Positions 13,963 through 26,520 of a DNA stretch of 64,000 nucleotides are shown here, in pieces. The notes under the pieces are model-generated. The model saw nothing but the letters and a program-made list of their open reading frames with translations, was not told the origin of the DNA and ran no database searches. The position numbers were made by a program, and so were the translations under genes. The first letter of the stretch is position 1. Every line of letters begins with the position of its first letter. The stretch is from Chlorops oryzae (Eukaryota > Arthropoda > Insecta > Diptera > Chloropidae): the NCBI GenBank assembly GCA_020466095.1, contig CM035809.1, positions 26,217,927-26,281,926 of the forward strand, in the 5' to 3' direction.

Positions 13963-15794
13963 CAAGAATTTACTGCAGAAGTGTGTGAAAACACTTAATC
14001 ACTCTTGTATTTGCAAAGTAAAGAAGCCCAACTGACCCAAGAAAAAAGTTTTCCCTAAAAAAGCGTAAAGTAAATATTTCTCAAATAATTTCCGAAGTTA
14101 GAAAAGTTTATCTTTGACTTGTGAACTACACGTGGCTTCAGGGAAATTACGATTTCGTGAGATAAAAGAAGAAAAACAAATTCGATTGAAAGTTTCGTTG
14201 AATTTTCTTTAAGGAGAATATTACGGCCGCCGTAGATTTGAATCCTTTCAAATGAAAGAATTAATCCTTTGAGGAATTTTTTTATTTTTTTATTTAATTT
14301 TAATACTGAAGGACTTTAGTTAACCAAAATCGATTAATTTTGCTATATGAAATATTCTCAACTATTTTTTTTCAACGGAAGTAAACTTCTAAATGTATTA
14401 TTTAAAGCATACTTTACGGCAACTTGTTATTTATTATGCCCTTTAAAACTGCTTTATGGTTTTTTTATTTTATTTATTTCTGTTTTCTGTAGTTTTCTGT
14501 AGTCCTTCACACTTGAAGAGCTGTTGGTGTAACTAAGGATGAAGCAAGAAAGCTGACCAAGCACTCGACACCGGCTCATTGGGTGTATGAAGTATGAGAA
14601 AACTTTGGAATAAAGTTGCTCTTTTGCTTTGATCTCTTTTTTTCGTTATTTTGATTCCACCATCAAAACTTAAAGTGGTCCTTTTTTTTATTATTTTGTA
14701 TTGAAAGAGACCGAAATTTAATGCGAAATCGGGACAAAAAATGATGAAATATTCAATGGGAAATCGCATCCCAAAAACGAAAAATCCAGCAAGCGAAAGT
14801 TAATTAAATACGAAGGGACGATTAAAATTGCTTTATTACGAACAAATAAAAACAATTCCAATCAATTTCATATTCCTCAGTCTATAGGGAAATGCCTTTT
14901 TTTGGGGGGGGGGTTGGCTTTTTATTGGCTTAATTAAAGTGGGGAGATCCGGCGCGCGATTATTGATGGCGAAATAAAACGTTAAGGCATAAATCATGCC
15001 ACACAGTGGGCTAATTTGCGTTTATAATCACAATTTATGGTCAGCTTTAGTGCATTCAAGGGTGGAGAGGCCATTTTGAATAGCGTTATTTCTCGTCCTT
15101 CTGGCAATAGAGCCGGAAAATGTGTTTTCCCTGACAGCTCATGTGGCTCGTGAGTGTCTTTATTTTTGATGGAAATACATTTCACGCAACATGATATGTC
15201 GCTCAAGGAGATCTTAAGTAAGGACACACACACACACACATATGCGAGTCTAAGTATCTTCGTAGGTTCTCTTCTCTTTCTTCATCATTTCTTTTTTTTT
15301 TGTTGGTAATAATGTCGTCCATAATGGATTCGGCAGAATAAATAATGAGCAAGAGGAAGGAGATGACTTTTGAGGTTACATGGAGGCGTCTGGGTTCTAC
15401 GGCTTCGCCACAATCAATCACCATCAATTGAGAATTTTCTTTACTTTATAACTTCCGATGGGCATTTTTCTCCTCGTTTGATTGCGGTACATTTGAAGTG
15501 GGCCGGCCATTTTTCTTCTAGGATCTTCTTCAAATGTAAACAAAAAATGAATTGAGGAAAATTACATTTTTGATCTTATAGTAATTGGTCGAATAAATGA
15601 AAGTTTGATGGAGAAGAATCATTGGGAGAGCCTAAAAGTATGCATTCATTTATTAAAGAAGAAAAGGAACCGATTTTTACTCATCCACTTGTGCAATTTT
15701 TTATTGGCAAATCTCATCGTGTGGCATAATTTTTAAGCCAATTAATAATTATTAATAAAAATTATCATTAAAGTTAATTAAATTGACTCAATTC
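13963..15794. other. non-coding, unassigned
   Basis: No supported gene. Su(Hw)-like words occur at 14,407-14,420 (GCATACTTTACGGC) and 15,631-15,645 (inverse of TGCATACTTTTAGGC). A CACAGTGGG word is at 15,002 and a short (CA)n run at 15,228. Confidence 0.35.
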
Positions 15795-16174
15795 AGAGAA
15801 GAGAAAAACAAAGGCTGTGACCAAGTTAATTAAATCGAACGTATGGCCAGCACATTCCCAACGTAAGCCATTGAGATCAAAGCGATTTTAATTGATGGAA
15901 TTTTTATTCGGAATTGCGGGGGAAATTATTTATTTTCATTGAAGATTTTCATGAACAAAAAGTCTCCCCTTCTCCCTACCGATGTTTTGGTTTCAAAGGA
16001 TTCGTATTGAATCCATAAAGAATTTATAAAGAACGTTAAACTGACCATATCTCAGTATCTCCCATTCTCTTCAGATAATTAAAAGTCATTTGAACTTCTT
16101 TTGACGATTTTTTGATGTTGATTATCCCTTCCAAAGGACATTGTCTTTAGCTTTATTAATGGTCCTTTCAAAAC

Positions 16175-16357
16175 TCAAATGATTGCAGATTTCATTCTAG
16201 ATTTTATTTCAATACTTTTGTCTTCGTCCCTGTAAATCTCTGTGTACCAAAGGAATTTATGGAAAATGTCACCCATAGCGGCGAAAACAAAAGACTCAAC
16301 TCGAAAGTTTGAAGGCCGCAAAGGCAGGGATTTCCGTCTAGCTCGGACTGGTGCCAT
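16175..16357 (-). CDS. candidate 60-residue small ORF, left copy
   Basis: An ATG-started ORF, basic at its N-terminus (MAPVRARRKSLPLRP), then YTEIYRDEDKSIEIK and a C-terminal KSAII. No signal peptide, membrane segment or known domain is visible. It is identical at all 183 bases to its mirror copy at 59,941-60,123, while neighbouring non-coding sequence shows about two changes per 130 bp. That is weak evidence for constraint, because the whole outer arm is highly similar. It may simply be a conserved stretch of recent duplication. Confidence 0.22.
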   Translation of the reverse strand: MAPVRARRKSLPLRPSNFRVESFVFAAMGDIFHKFLWYTEIYRDEDKSIEIKSRMKSAII

Positions 16358-17572
16358 TTTTTTTTGTTCATTGCATTTATTTATTTCTCGAATTGTTGCT
16401 CACATTTTTCCTTTCAAATGTCAACAGATTTTCTGTTAAAATTATTCGATTGCATTTTTTTCAATCCTTTCCATTTCATGAAGCCATCCGAGGAATTCTG
16501 TAGTTTACATGAACTCGGAAAATTCTCTTCTTTTTTCATTTATTAAAAACCTCATCAATTCCGCCATCGGAATGCCTTGAATTTTCGTCGCTTCACGCGA
16601 TGTATTCACAACTTTCATATGAAATTCCTCGGGGGAATGACAAAATTTCGGAATATCTCATAAAACATGACCCACGGACCCCTTTAGGCTGTAGCTGCGA
16701 TATTTTTCGCGCAATTTTCCATTTTCTCAATTTTTTCACTCAATGAAGTCGAATCGATTTGAAGCAATTCAATTTTTATCAGCGAGACACAAAAGCGTTA
16801 AATGTGGCGGCAAAAGCTTCACAAGGCAACGAGCTTTGGAAAAAAAATTTACAAAAAAATGTGTTGTTTTGATTTTCCTTGCCTGATTTAATGTGGAGTC
16901 GTTTTCCTCCTTAAGATATGCTATTATTTATTGCACGATAGTCGTACAAATTAACGAGTCCAAGTACTCGATTTTTCATTCCAGCCTAATTGCTCGAGTT
17001 CGATTACACTCGATGGAATGCGCTGAAGTGGCCGAGTCATTCCCTCCCAACGAGGTTGATTGCATTCCTCTTAATGAACTCAGCTTCGAGTGTGTTTCGT
17101 GCTTCAAAACCAGCTGCAGGCATGAATATGAAGGGATTAATTCCATTTCCTCTCAAAATTCATTGAAAATATTGCTTCAACAAAGTTGTAAAACCATAAG
17201 GATGCAGGTGTAGTTGTAATGCAATAGATACCCACAAAAGTATGCAATGTTTTTTGTGTCGATTTGTAATAACATCAGCTCAATAGCTTTTGTTCTTAAG
17301 CAAATTGCTTTGCAAGCCACTTGAGGGCACTTAAATGAAAGTGAAGCATTGCTAGAAACATGGATGGAGAAATTCAGGAATATGTGACTTTCGGAAGCGC
17401 CAACACCCAAAATTTATTTCGAATTATGAAATTAAAATGATCAACATAACAGAAAATGTTGAAAATGCTGCTTTTCTTTTAAGGCTGCTGGTCTGAGGGG
17501 CGTGGAAACCAGCAACAATGTATGAGGGTAGGCGATTGAGTTGAACTTTAAGGGAAGGTCCTTGATCTCTCT

Positions 17573-17604
17573 CTCTCTCTCTTTCTCTCTGTCTGTCTGT
17601 CTGC
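17573..17604. repeat. (TC)n and (GTCT)n compound microsatellite, left
   Basis: Mirrors a longer GACA/GA tract at 58,690-58,733 in the right arm. The two arms differ in repeat number and in one interruption, showing independent slippage after duplication. Confidence 0.85.
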
Positions 17605-18050
17605 CATTGCCAGTCTGCCTTCATACTTAATTTTGGGAAAACTCACTAATTTATTGAAGCCATAAATTCAAGGCTAGACAGATCGATGTTTGTTACTAGC
17701 TTCCTTTGTCCTTTCTTTGTTGAGGTCCTTTACCCTTGCCTCGAATATGGCCATTTCATATGAATATCAGAACAGCATCAAAACAATCGGTCGATGAAGA
17801 AATAACTATTTATGAATAAAATCGCTTAGTTCATAAAGACATAAATTTAAGACGCTTCAGGATATGGGTACGCATTCTAGCTCACACCTACACATGGAAA
17901 TCCTGCTTTGAAAATTCTTAGAAGTCACTGAGACACTCGCAGAGACGTATTGTTTACATTTTAATGAGAAAATTCCGTATCACTCCGAATGAAATCCATT
18001 GTGTCTATGACTAGTTAAGTGCACAAAGAGGCGTAAAAGAAACACTTTGC

Positions 18051-20293
18051 CTTAAGAGTATCCATGAGTGAGAAAGTAATTACGCACTGAAGGAACCACA
18101 TGCATAGAAAAAGGGAGAACACCCTCGAATGGCTTTGTCTGGCAAAGCCTTTTTCCAGCGTTTAACATTCGTAGTCATTAACATCTTCAGCACAGAATTC
18201 CTTCTCGTTTCAAGGACGAAGATTCTTCGTGTATCTGGCTCGCATGTTTTAAAACCAGAAATACATTTTTATGAAAAAGGTCCTCCTCCTCCAACCGCTT
18301 CCTTTCTGCAAACATTTTATAAAACGCTCGAAGTGAGAGCACAGCAGGAATCTGATTTCCTCATTGTGCCGGATATCTGAAATTACGCCCGACTGCACTC
18401 GTTAGGACGCATGCTGGAATGTAGTCTGTCGGATGCCTCGGCTACATTTGACTGCAATGGACTTTGCGAAGTTTCGAAGTTAAGACGTAAATAATTCCAG
18501 TGATGGCTTATTTATGAGATTCTTGGCTACTTTAAGCCACAAAATTTCCTTTTTATAACATAATTTTTATCGCCTGCTGGATCATAAAAACCATTCCTCA
18601 ATCTTTTTTCCTTTTATCCTTTTTAAGACAGTGAAATTGGCTTCTTTTAAAAGTTGTTGGAAAAAGATGCTTGCATTCTTCTTCAGTATGCTTCGAATTT
18701 CGGAATTTTTTTGTTCCTTTTTTTTTGGAAATGGAATTTATTATTAATATCCTGTATCCTTCCAAAGCCTATTATTAGGAGATCAAGAAAATCATTTCGA
18801 AAATGTCAGTAAGCGAAAAGTGTCAAATTCAGCCTCCACGATTCTTTTCTTGTTGTATCAAATTTATCAAAAAAAAGGTTCGTATGATTCAAATATTTCC
18901 TTTGTGCCGTTATCCTTTTTCAAAGGTCTTTTTTGTTGAAAGCCGTTCAATAAACCGCAGAAATAATAATGATACGTATTTTCCGGAAGTTCCCTTTTTC
19001 TTTTGTTTACGACTTTGATTTGCAATTTTGTCAATGGATAACCAAAAGGTCCTTTTTCCAATTGACGGCCTTTATCAAGTACCGTCTTTGTCCTTTTGAA
19101 ATTTTTTTTAGAGATTGTCTGCTTTCTTTATTTTTGGAATTTTTCTTAACCAATGTGGGTGAAATCAATTGTTATTGGAATTGTTATTGTGGTGCCAGAG
19201 CTGTTGACCTGATGTAAAATCGAATTTAAAATGTTTGGTCGGACGAAAGGATAACTAACATCCTATCCTTGAAACACTTTCGAATGTTTACTTCAATCCT
19301 TCGATTGCCAGAAGAAATTTGCGCTCTCCAATGGTCTTCTAAGGATGAAAATAGCCATCTTTTATATTCTTTCTCAAGGATCCTTTAAGTTTCACACATA
19401 TTAGTTTCCATTCAACCGTTGTCTAAGGCCTCACGTTATTGCGTCCTTTTCTAAAAATAATTAAAATTGAGCGATAAAAAGTTTTTATGATCTTGAAAAA
19501 TACTTTCGTTTCAGAGACTCAGACTCAGGCAAGGAAAAGCGTGAAAATGAGAAAATCCCCTTCACTCATAAGGCACTAATTAACTCAAAAAAAAAGTGAG
19601 CATCTTTTCCTCAATGCTGGTCAGCAGAAAACTCAGAGTTTTCCACTTTTTAACTCTCAAGTGGAATTTGTGAAAGAAAATGTTGATGAAAGTTGGCAGC
19701 CAGAACGGATTACTGAGGCGACTTTTTGAAGAAAATACTTTCAGAAGAAATGACTTCATCGTCTGTGAGTAAGTACTTTCTTCACACATTCTTTATATGA
19801 AGGCAGAACAAAAGGACTTTCGTAGGGTCCTTGAATTTCCGCTTAACAATCTAAGTATAGAGATATTGCCAGATTTGATAAGATTTTTTGAGCTGATCTT
19901 TTTACAAGAATCTTGCTGGAAAATCCTTTTAATAAGTTGCTATATTGGCAAGAGGATGTTCATTTAAGGACATTTTAAAATTTTTCTTTCTCGAGCCTTG
20001 AACTTCATTTTCAAATGATTTTTTTTTCAAAGTTCCTCGTTATTTTGTAAAATATTGATTGTGGAACATGGTTCATTTGAATCGTAAGTGGAAGAAAAAT
20101 TTAGGCAGGACGAAAAGCACTCCTCCATAAAATCTTAGATAATGGATTACACTGAATAAATTATGAGATTAACGTGCATGTGCCTGCGCGTTTATTTGTA
20201 TGTTTACTGATACAAGTAAACATTATTGAAGCGAAGATAAATTTTCTGCGGCTTCTCTGACGAAACCACAATCAATCACGCGCTGATCATGAC
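18051..20293. other. left-specific non-coding DNA between arm blocks
   Basis: No mirror partner on the right. An ORF at 18,129-18,380 has an ATG but no domain or conservation to support it. The words AAGGAY/RTCCTT are very dense, about 11 by eye in 19,201-20,300. Confidence 0.35.
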
Positions 20294-20537
20294 TAGGGCT
20301 CGGATTTTGTTGACTTTTATAATTTTAAAGCATACTTTATGGAGCACAAATTTTGTTCAACTCACCTTAAGTCAGGATTCAAATCGATTTTTAACTTCAA
20401 TATTAATTTTTTTGAAATTAAAAAAGCGATTTGAAGTTCAACTTCGCTTAACTTATTCGCAAAGTGCTGGTACGAAAATATTTTTGCCCCATAAAGTATG
20501 CTTTAAATTTATAAAATTCATTAAAATCCGAGCCCTG
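20294..20537. mobile_element. hAT-type MITE, copy 5
   Basis: TAGGGCTCGGATTTTGTTGA at the left, CCGAGCCCTG at the right, and a perfect 8-bp duplication ATCATGAC on both sides. Confidence 0.88.
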
Positions 20538-20972
20538 ATCATGACCTTGGGGACCTGGTTGATTTTTATTTGATTGTGGTAGACTGGATTTTTCTTGTGA
20601 ATTGTTCAGCTTCAATATAAACAATTTAAATTTTAAGCTTAAAATTTTTCTTATCAATTTTTTTGGCAATATTCTCGTCCTTTCTTCTCTCAATAGTTAA
20701 TATTGGCATTGAAAAAAAAAATCCTTTGACTTCACACTGTGAAAAAGTTCATTGTGAATCGGCTTGGAAAAAGCTATCTTCTGAAAGCTGTTGTCATGAA
20801 CTTTGATTTATTTTATTGTCAGATTTATATTTCCTTAGGATTCCCTCTGTTATGCCAAGCCAAACAATGCTGATTTTTCTATTCAAAAATATCACTGAAA
20901 GGGGAATTTTCTTGAGGATAACAAAATAGCAAAGCATCAATTGAAGTGTGCAAAATTGGTTCATTTAAACTG

Positions 20973-21465
20973 ATGAATTTTTCTTGCGGCTTTCTTGTAT
21001 TTCTAGTCCTTTCTTTTCAGCTAATCAACTCGAAATACCAAGTAAATCCCAATGGAGACTGAAAGAGTTTCCAGCTCTTAGAAAAGGATTCAATGAAAAA
21101 CTTTTAATCGAATTGTTTGAGCTTAAAAAGAATTTCTCGAATAGAAAAAGGGGGAAAAAGAACAATGAGCTGCATCCTTTTTCTGTTTGTTCGAGGAATT
21201 TTTGAATTGAAGCAGTACAGCTTCAAGGTTAAGAACACCTAGTCGAAGGAATTTCTTCATTAAGGATTCTCTTTAAGCTTTTATAAAATATTAAATTTGG
21301 CTTTTAAACTTTTTCAAGTTAATCACAATTGATTTAATTCCAAAAGTTTCTTTTCCAAGGCCAATCGATGAAGTGGTTCGTAATAAATATCCAAGTTTAT
21401 TGAAAGCATTCCTTTTAAAACGATTTGGTTTTCGCAGGAAATCCTTTAAGGAAGTTATAAAATGA
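20973..21465 (+). CDS. candidate small secreted protein, two exons
   Basis: An ATG at 20,973 opens a strongly hydrophobic signal-peptide-like segment (MNFSCGFLVFLVLSF, then QLINS). The reading meets a TGA at 21,060, but a GTAAAT donor at 21,042 could join it in frame to 21,319-21,465 (acceptor TTTTTCAAG). That exon encodes a basic tail including FPRPIDEVVRNKYPSLLKAF and RRKSFKEVIK. The product would have about 71 residues. Supporting evidence is only the signal-like start, the splice sites and the charged second exon. No family is recognised and there is no mirror copy. A 29-residue unspliced peptide or chance is also possible. Confidence 0.28.
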
Positions 21466-22453
21466 GAAATTTCATTTGGTTTTTCAAGGAACAAACGGTG
21501 CAGCATGAAAGTCTTAAGACCAAAAAGAATGGCAGTATGAGGTTCAATGCCATTCACTTATTTGTTCATTTACGCTCCAAGAAGTATGCAATGTTTTTTT
21601 TATTATTTGAAATTATCGATCGATTTCGGTGTAAAACAGGGGTCGGCGCGCTGGGAACAATTTTTGCGACAGCCACACACTCACATGTATTGCCGCTCTG
21701 CTCTAACTCACACAAATGCATTTCCAATTTTTCCGATTCCTGGTGTAAAAAAAAAATGGTGAACAGTATTTTATAAAAAAAAAAATAGAAAAATATGTAA
21801 AAGCATCCTGAACCACGCAATTTTTGACACGCCATTAAAAATATCGCAGTCAGTTTGTCAAAATGCCCCTTCCCACAGTGCTCATGTCAACGTCAAAAGC
21901 AGCAGAACACTTTGCCTAAAAGCTTGGGTAATAAATTTAACGCATACGTGGAGCTTCGCTTTGGCTTGTTTCGAGCTCATGTATGCAAATTATTATTTCA
22001 AAAAGCCTTAACCGATAAATTAAGTTATCTAAAAAATTTATTGCTCACTAAAAAGCTTCGACTAAAGGTGTCTATGAATATTCAAAAGGCTCTAAATGTT
22101 CACATTTAAAATGATATATGAGCTATCACAGTATCCTTTTTAGCTGAGGTCTGGCGGTTGATTCTTAATTAGAAATCAATTATTTGAAAATTAAAGAGCA
22201 AAATTGGAGGCAGTTCGATTTTCTACGATAAGGTATATCAATTAAAATGTGACACATTTTAGAGGTCATCGAGTCTAAACGAGTGACTTCAGTTCCTGAC
22301 AGTACATGATGTATGTAAAAAATGCCTAAATTGAATTTTGCTACATTGATTACAGGTTAATTTTAAATCGATCTTGAAAAGTGTGGCCGAGAAATAAGTT
22401 GCGCAATTTGATGATGTTTCTTTTGTCTATATCTCGTGAGCCGTTTCATTTTA
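21466..22453. other. non-coding, unassigned
   Basis: No supported gene. A Su(Hw)-like site GCTCCAAGAAGTATGCAATG lies at 21,574-21,593. Confidence 0.35.
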
Positions 22454-22784
22454 CACCGAGAGAAAAAGGTAGTTATATTAACTGAAAAAGCAGGTTAAAA
22501 TAACCAAGTTCACCGTTAATTCTTAGCTTATGTGTAGTAGCGGTCAATTCAACAGTACAGACACAGTCAATAAGGATATAACTACCTGATGGTTGATGTA
22601 ACTGTCTCGCGGTTAAATCAACTGTCACCAGCGACTGGGAAAAAAAAATTTATTTTTTGCTTTGACTTTTTTTTATCTTCTTTTATTAATATTTTTCATT
22701 TTTATTAAATTATTATATTTTTTCTTTATTTATTTGTTTCTATTAAATCTTTTTCTCTTTCATTCTTTAAATTTTCTTGCCTCG

Positions 22785-22855
22785 GACGAGCCTTGAACCG
22801 CTGACCTCCACTTCGCTGGGCGAACGTCTTAACCCTTACGCTAAACGAACGAATT
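22785..22855 (-). ncRNA. tRNA-like sequence 1 (pol III boxes A and B)
   Basis: On the minus strand a box A match TAGCGTAAGGG is followed 44 bases later by a box B match GGTTCAAGGCT, the spacing of a tRNA. Acceptor-stem pairing is not evident, so this is a tRNA-derived element rather than a working tRNA. Confidence 0.5.
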
Positions 22856-23082
22856 TAATTTGTTGGTCAAAATGCTCACTTGTGGTTGCTCAAGTTTTGG
22901 GACGTGCTTAAGGAATTGTTTCACTCCCAAAATTTTTTGCTTGAAAATGAACCATTAAAAAAAAAATTAAATAAATTAAAATCTTAAAAATTTAGGAGAA
23001 AATTTTTGTCTTCCAAAACAACTACACTTTGAACAAATAAAAAACTGTAATTAAAAAAAAATTCCAGAAAAATTCCCGCCGC

Positions 23083-23160
23083 CAGCAGGGATAGAACCCC
23101 GAAGCTCACGACTGTCGAGTCACAGTTTAAAACACTGAGCTATCGAAACCTCCGGAGACG
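23083..23160 (-). ncRNA. tRNA-like sequence 2 (pol III boxes A and B)
   Basis: Box A-like TAGCTCAGTGT and box B GGTTCTATCCC are again 44 bases apart. The sequence differs from the first tRNA-like unit, so the pair is not a simple recent duplication. No acceptor stem can be drawn. Confidence 0.5.
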
Positions 23161-23998
23161 GTTGATCAGAATGCGAACTTATACGTCTAAGTGAACGAAT
23201 ACAGTTTATTTGACCACTCTTACTTTAACTGTTCTAAGTAGTTGATTTAACTGTTGTTATTTCTCTCGGTGTATATTTTGCTGTCTATTCAAAAGCTTTA
23301 ACCTTAGACATAAAAGATTAACTATAGTAATAACTGACCCAAAAAACTCTATCTAGTTGCTAAAAATAGCAAAAGTCTCATAAATTTAATAATATTTTCA
23401 TCTTCATCATATTATTTCTGAGCCAAAGCTCCCAAGCCGTTACGAATTTAATCAGCTTTTTTTGATTTAAATGAAGGGAAAATAGAACTGAACAGCTCCG
23501 TGGAGCATGCTAGCTGTGTCCGAGTGCTCCCTGATACCGGTTTGGTACTTCAAAGTTGAAAATTTTTACCCGAAATCAGATGGAACAAGTAGGAGCGCTA
23601 AAATCATGAGCCCGACTTTCATATATCCAGCGTCCCGACAATGTTGACGCACTATGTTTCACTTTTCCTTAAAAAATTTTTGTCCTTTTTATTTAATTTA
23701 TTTTATTTTAATTTTTTTCTTGTTGCCATCGTATTCGATTTGGAAGTCGAAAATGTTGAGAGGATAATTGAAAGATAAGACCTGATGCATCACTGCTTAG
23801 ATACTCGTACTCCTGAAATTTGCTTTTTAGGAGGACTTTGTAGAAGCTTCCTGTAAACACTACTTCAGGGAGTGTGTAAGGACTCATTTTACACTGCTGT
23901 ATGGAGTATCCTGTATTTGATTTTCTGAGCTCCAAGCAAACGCATTGCCCTCAGAAAGAAATCACTTTGCCAACAGAATTAAGAATCTTTAAGAAATT

Positions 23999-25048
23999 AT
24001 TGCATACTTAATAGCGCCTCTGTTTTAACTTACAACGCATTTCAATGGCAATGCGAATTATTTTTTTCCTTCCATTGAGCTGAGCGACCTCCCATGGCTA
24101 CCATTCAATCTATTCTTTATGGCTTGAAGGACTTTAGCTGCTATTACTACGGATTGTTTAATTTCCGGCGTTTTAATTTTTATTATGGCTCCCATGCTTA
24201 CGGATTTTATTTTTATTTCCAGCGTTGTGCTTTCTTTTACAACAACAAAGATGAATAAAAAATAAAAACAAAAACCATGGAACTCACGACAGCTTCATTG
24301 CTAGATTTCCTGCCTTTGAAATGTTTTTCTCGCGTTGTTTTTAATGCTTTTTTTGTTGTTTGTTTGTTTGTTCTAGCGTCATTGAAGGTTGGGCTTTATT
24401 TTGTTTACCTTTTCGAATGTTTTATGTTGTGCTCTGTGTACAATCGAAGTGTGAATGTGTCAACGTGAAAGTGCTTTGATGAAAAGGAAAAACAAGGTGC
24501 TCTTCAAAGGACGAATTAAAAAAAATTTTTAAGTTAAAAACTTTTTTTTGCATACCTTTCAGCGTTTTTTCGACTTGCCGTTTACGTAATGAATAAGCAG
24601 CAGAAATTATTTAAGTTGATCACCTAAAAGTATGCTTATAAATATTAATAATAATTACAGTAGTCAAAAATCTATTCGCTCTTGTAACTTTTTTCTATTT
24701 ACGAACATCCTGAGCAAGGATTTTCGAAGTTGTGTCGATCTTCTAAGAGGCTTTATTAATAATTAATAATTAACTTATATTAATTCACAATTTAAATATT
24801 TTCTGTTCGCCTAGTAATGAACAAGGCAACAAAAATTATTTAAAATTAGCACCTAAAAGTATGCATTGAAATATTCCGAATGTTTTCAACAGCTTCAAAT
24901 CTGTTCATTCTTGTAGGTATGCCCATTTAACCACACGTTGAGGAAGGGTCTTGAAAGATGTGTGGATATCTTTAAAGCCTTTACTAAGCTCCGTTTATAC
25001 AGGCTTAAAATTATATTAATTGGTATTTAAATGCATACCTTTAGGTGC
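23999..25048. promoter_or_regulatory. cluster of five Su(Hw)-like insulator motifs
   Basis: Five sites fall in 1.05 kb: TTGCATACTTAATAGCGCC (23,999), TTGCATACCTTTCAGCG (24,548), CACCTAAAAGTATGC (24,621), GCACCTAAAAGTATGCAT (24,849) and ATGCATACCTTTAGGTGC (25,031). The known Drosophila Su(Hw) motif is close to TGCATACTTTTNGGC, and clusters of such sites form the gypsy insulator. The third and fourth sites lie in two diverged direct copies of a segment of about 190 bp (from about 24,593 and 24,825). Binding is inferred, not shown. Confidence 0.5.
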
Positions 25049-25345
25049 TGATTTTAAATATTTTCTGTTGCCATAGAAGTGAAAATTGGAGTTTGTTGTT
25101 TGGTTTCAGCACAAAGTTTGGTTAAGTTTTCTACTAAAATTATTATTTCCTTTGAAGAAGGTATGAGGAATGTTTACCAGAAAAGTCCTTCTGAATTTTT
25201 TCATTCAATTCCTGGCATGGCAGCGAATTTCTTCAAGGACATCCGATTGTGGAAAAGAGAATATAAGAGAGTGATTCAAATAAAAATCGTATGTGAACTT
25301 CTTCTTCCCAAAGACTGTGAAAAGCAAGATAAAGGACATCATTAG

Positions 25346-26261
25346 CTTAATTGAGTGTTAGAGCAACAAAAGCAAAGGCAGTTAGGATATAGAAGAAAAA
25401 TGTGCCGCATTTAGAGAGCGAGCTAAAGTTCTTCCTCTATTTGGCATAATTTTTCCAACTGAAACATAATCAATCAGCGTCAATAAACTTTCTTGTTTGT
25501 GATTTTTTGTCCAGAACTGTTTTCAGGAGATTCATTGCTGGACTTCTTTTTGGAACTTTTTTGAGATGATTTCTTCGAAAAGTTTCTCAAAAGGACATTT
25601 TATTTTCTCTTTCAACATTTGACTACTCTTACTTGCCTTATCTGCCTTTTGAATTTATGTCTTTTTGTCGCCTCCTAATAAGAGTCCAAACCACTTCAAT
25701 TAACTTACAGTTCTCTCGACTGTAAACTCTGAACTTTGAACTACAAATTGGCGGTTAGTAAAGGTCCTTGTGGGTCCGTGAACAAATAAAGCTAGAAAGT
25801 TTCAATTAATTGAATAATTTCAATGCTAAATTGTTGAAGTGCAAAAGAGCACAAACAATTTAATCCCCATGACAATGGTAAAACTTAAAGGGGGATTAAA
25901 TAAACTCTTCGAAATTCTTGAGAATGGCACATAAGGGATTTAAGTCTTTTGTTAAGCAATTCGGTTGACTAAAAGAAAAAGGATAAGGAATTCCTTGTAG
26001 GGCATTGACTAGATAAAAATTATCAGAGCGCGCGGATTATCGAATGTGTTAATTAACGTCCTACATGCCGTATGAGTGATGCCTTTTGTATGGTGTTTCG
26101 GAAAAATGTTCCACATACGCAGGTCTAACCCAGCATATCAATACTGAGAGGATCTATATACCCTTGTATTTGTTTGAATATCACACTGTTGCGCCATCCG
26201 ATTGGAATATTTTTTTCTTTTAAATGAAAGTTAATACTAGGGGTGTTTCTAAAAGCAAATT
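25346..26261. other. non-coding, unassigned
   Basis: Nothing recognisable beyond dense AAGGAY words. Confidence 0.3.
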
Positions 26262-26520
26262 ATAGAGTGTCGCGAAACTGGAAATACACTGAAAAAAATA
26301 TTCAAAATTTTCTTTTTAGTTTTTGAAAAATATTTTCTCAGTGTAAAAATTAAAAAAATTTTTTTTAGCTTCCTTGTATTATTATCTAACAGAATCTGTT
26401 TAGATCGTCTCTCTATCTCTATTGGCTTGTTGAGATATAAAATTTTGAAAAAAGCCTTAACAAAAAAGGATTTTCAAGGACCGTTCAAAATAAAAATCTA
26501 AAAAGTAGTCTCCACTGTGT
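26262..26520. repeat. dispersed repeat, copy B
   Basis: Inverted, diverged partner of 5234-5490, including the internal ACACTGA ... TCAGTGTA inverted repeat. Confidence 0.6.

Larger units (their letters stand above)
15795..18050. repeat. outer left arm of a large inverted duplication
   Basis: Mirror image of 58,215-60,510. Compared by eye, long stretches are identical; over 360 bp around 16,891-17,250 I count three differences. Mirrored landmarks include GCACATTCCCAACGTAAGCC at the outer end, the (TC)n/(GTCT)n tract at 17,573-17,604, a Su(Hw)-like site at 17,231-17,247, and two ORFs. Homology stops near 18,050. Confidence 0.9.
22454..23271. mobile_element. 818-bp TA-flanked element with CACCGAGAGAAA ends and tRNA-like interior
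   Basis: Begins CACCGAGAGAAA and ends TTTCTCTCGGTG, each bordered by TA, as expected for a Tc1/mariner-type non-autonomous element. Sub-terminal regions carry many GTTRAWTTAACTG-like words. Two tRNA-like sequences on the minus strand (22,785-22,855 and 23,083-23,160) lie inside. There is no transposase ORF. Confidence 0.65.

Noticed and set aside
16893..17213. 106-codon ORF present in both outer arms
   Set aside because: It starts with GTG, three changes include two replacements, and a Su(Hw)-like site follows; there is no positive evidence for coding.
25110..25345. Protein-like open segment after a good acceptor (TTTGGTTTCAG), ending PKDCEKQDKGHH
   Set aside because: No upstream exon with a start codon could be joined in frame, so no gene model can be built.
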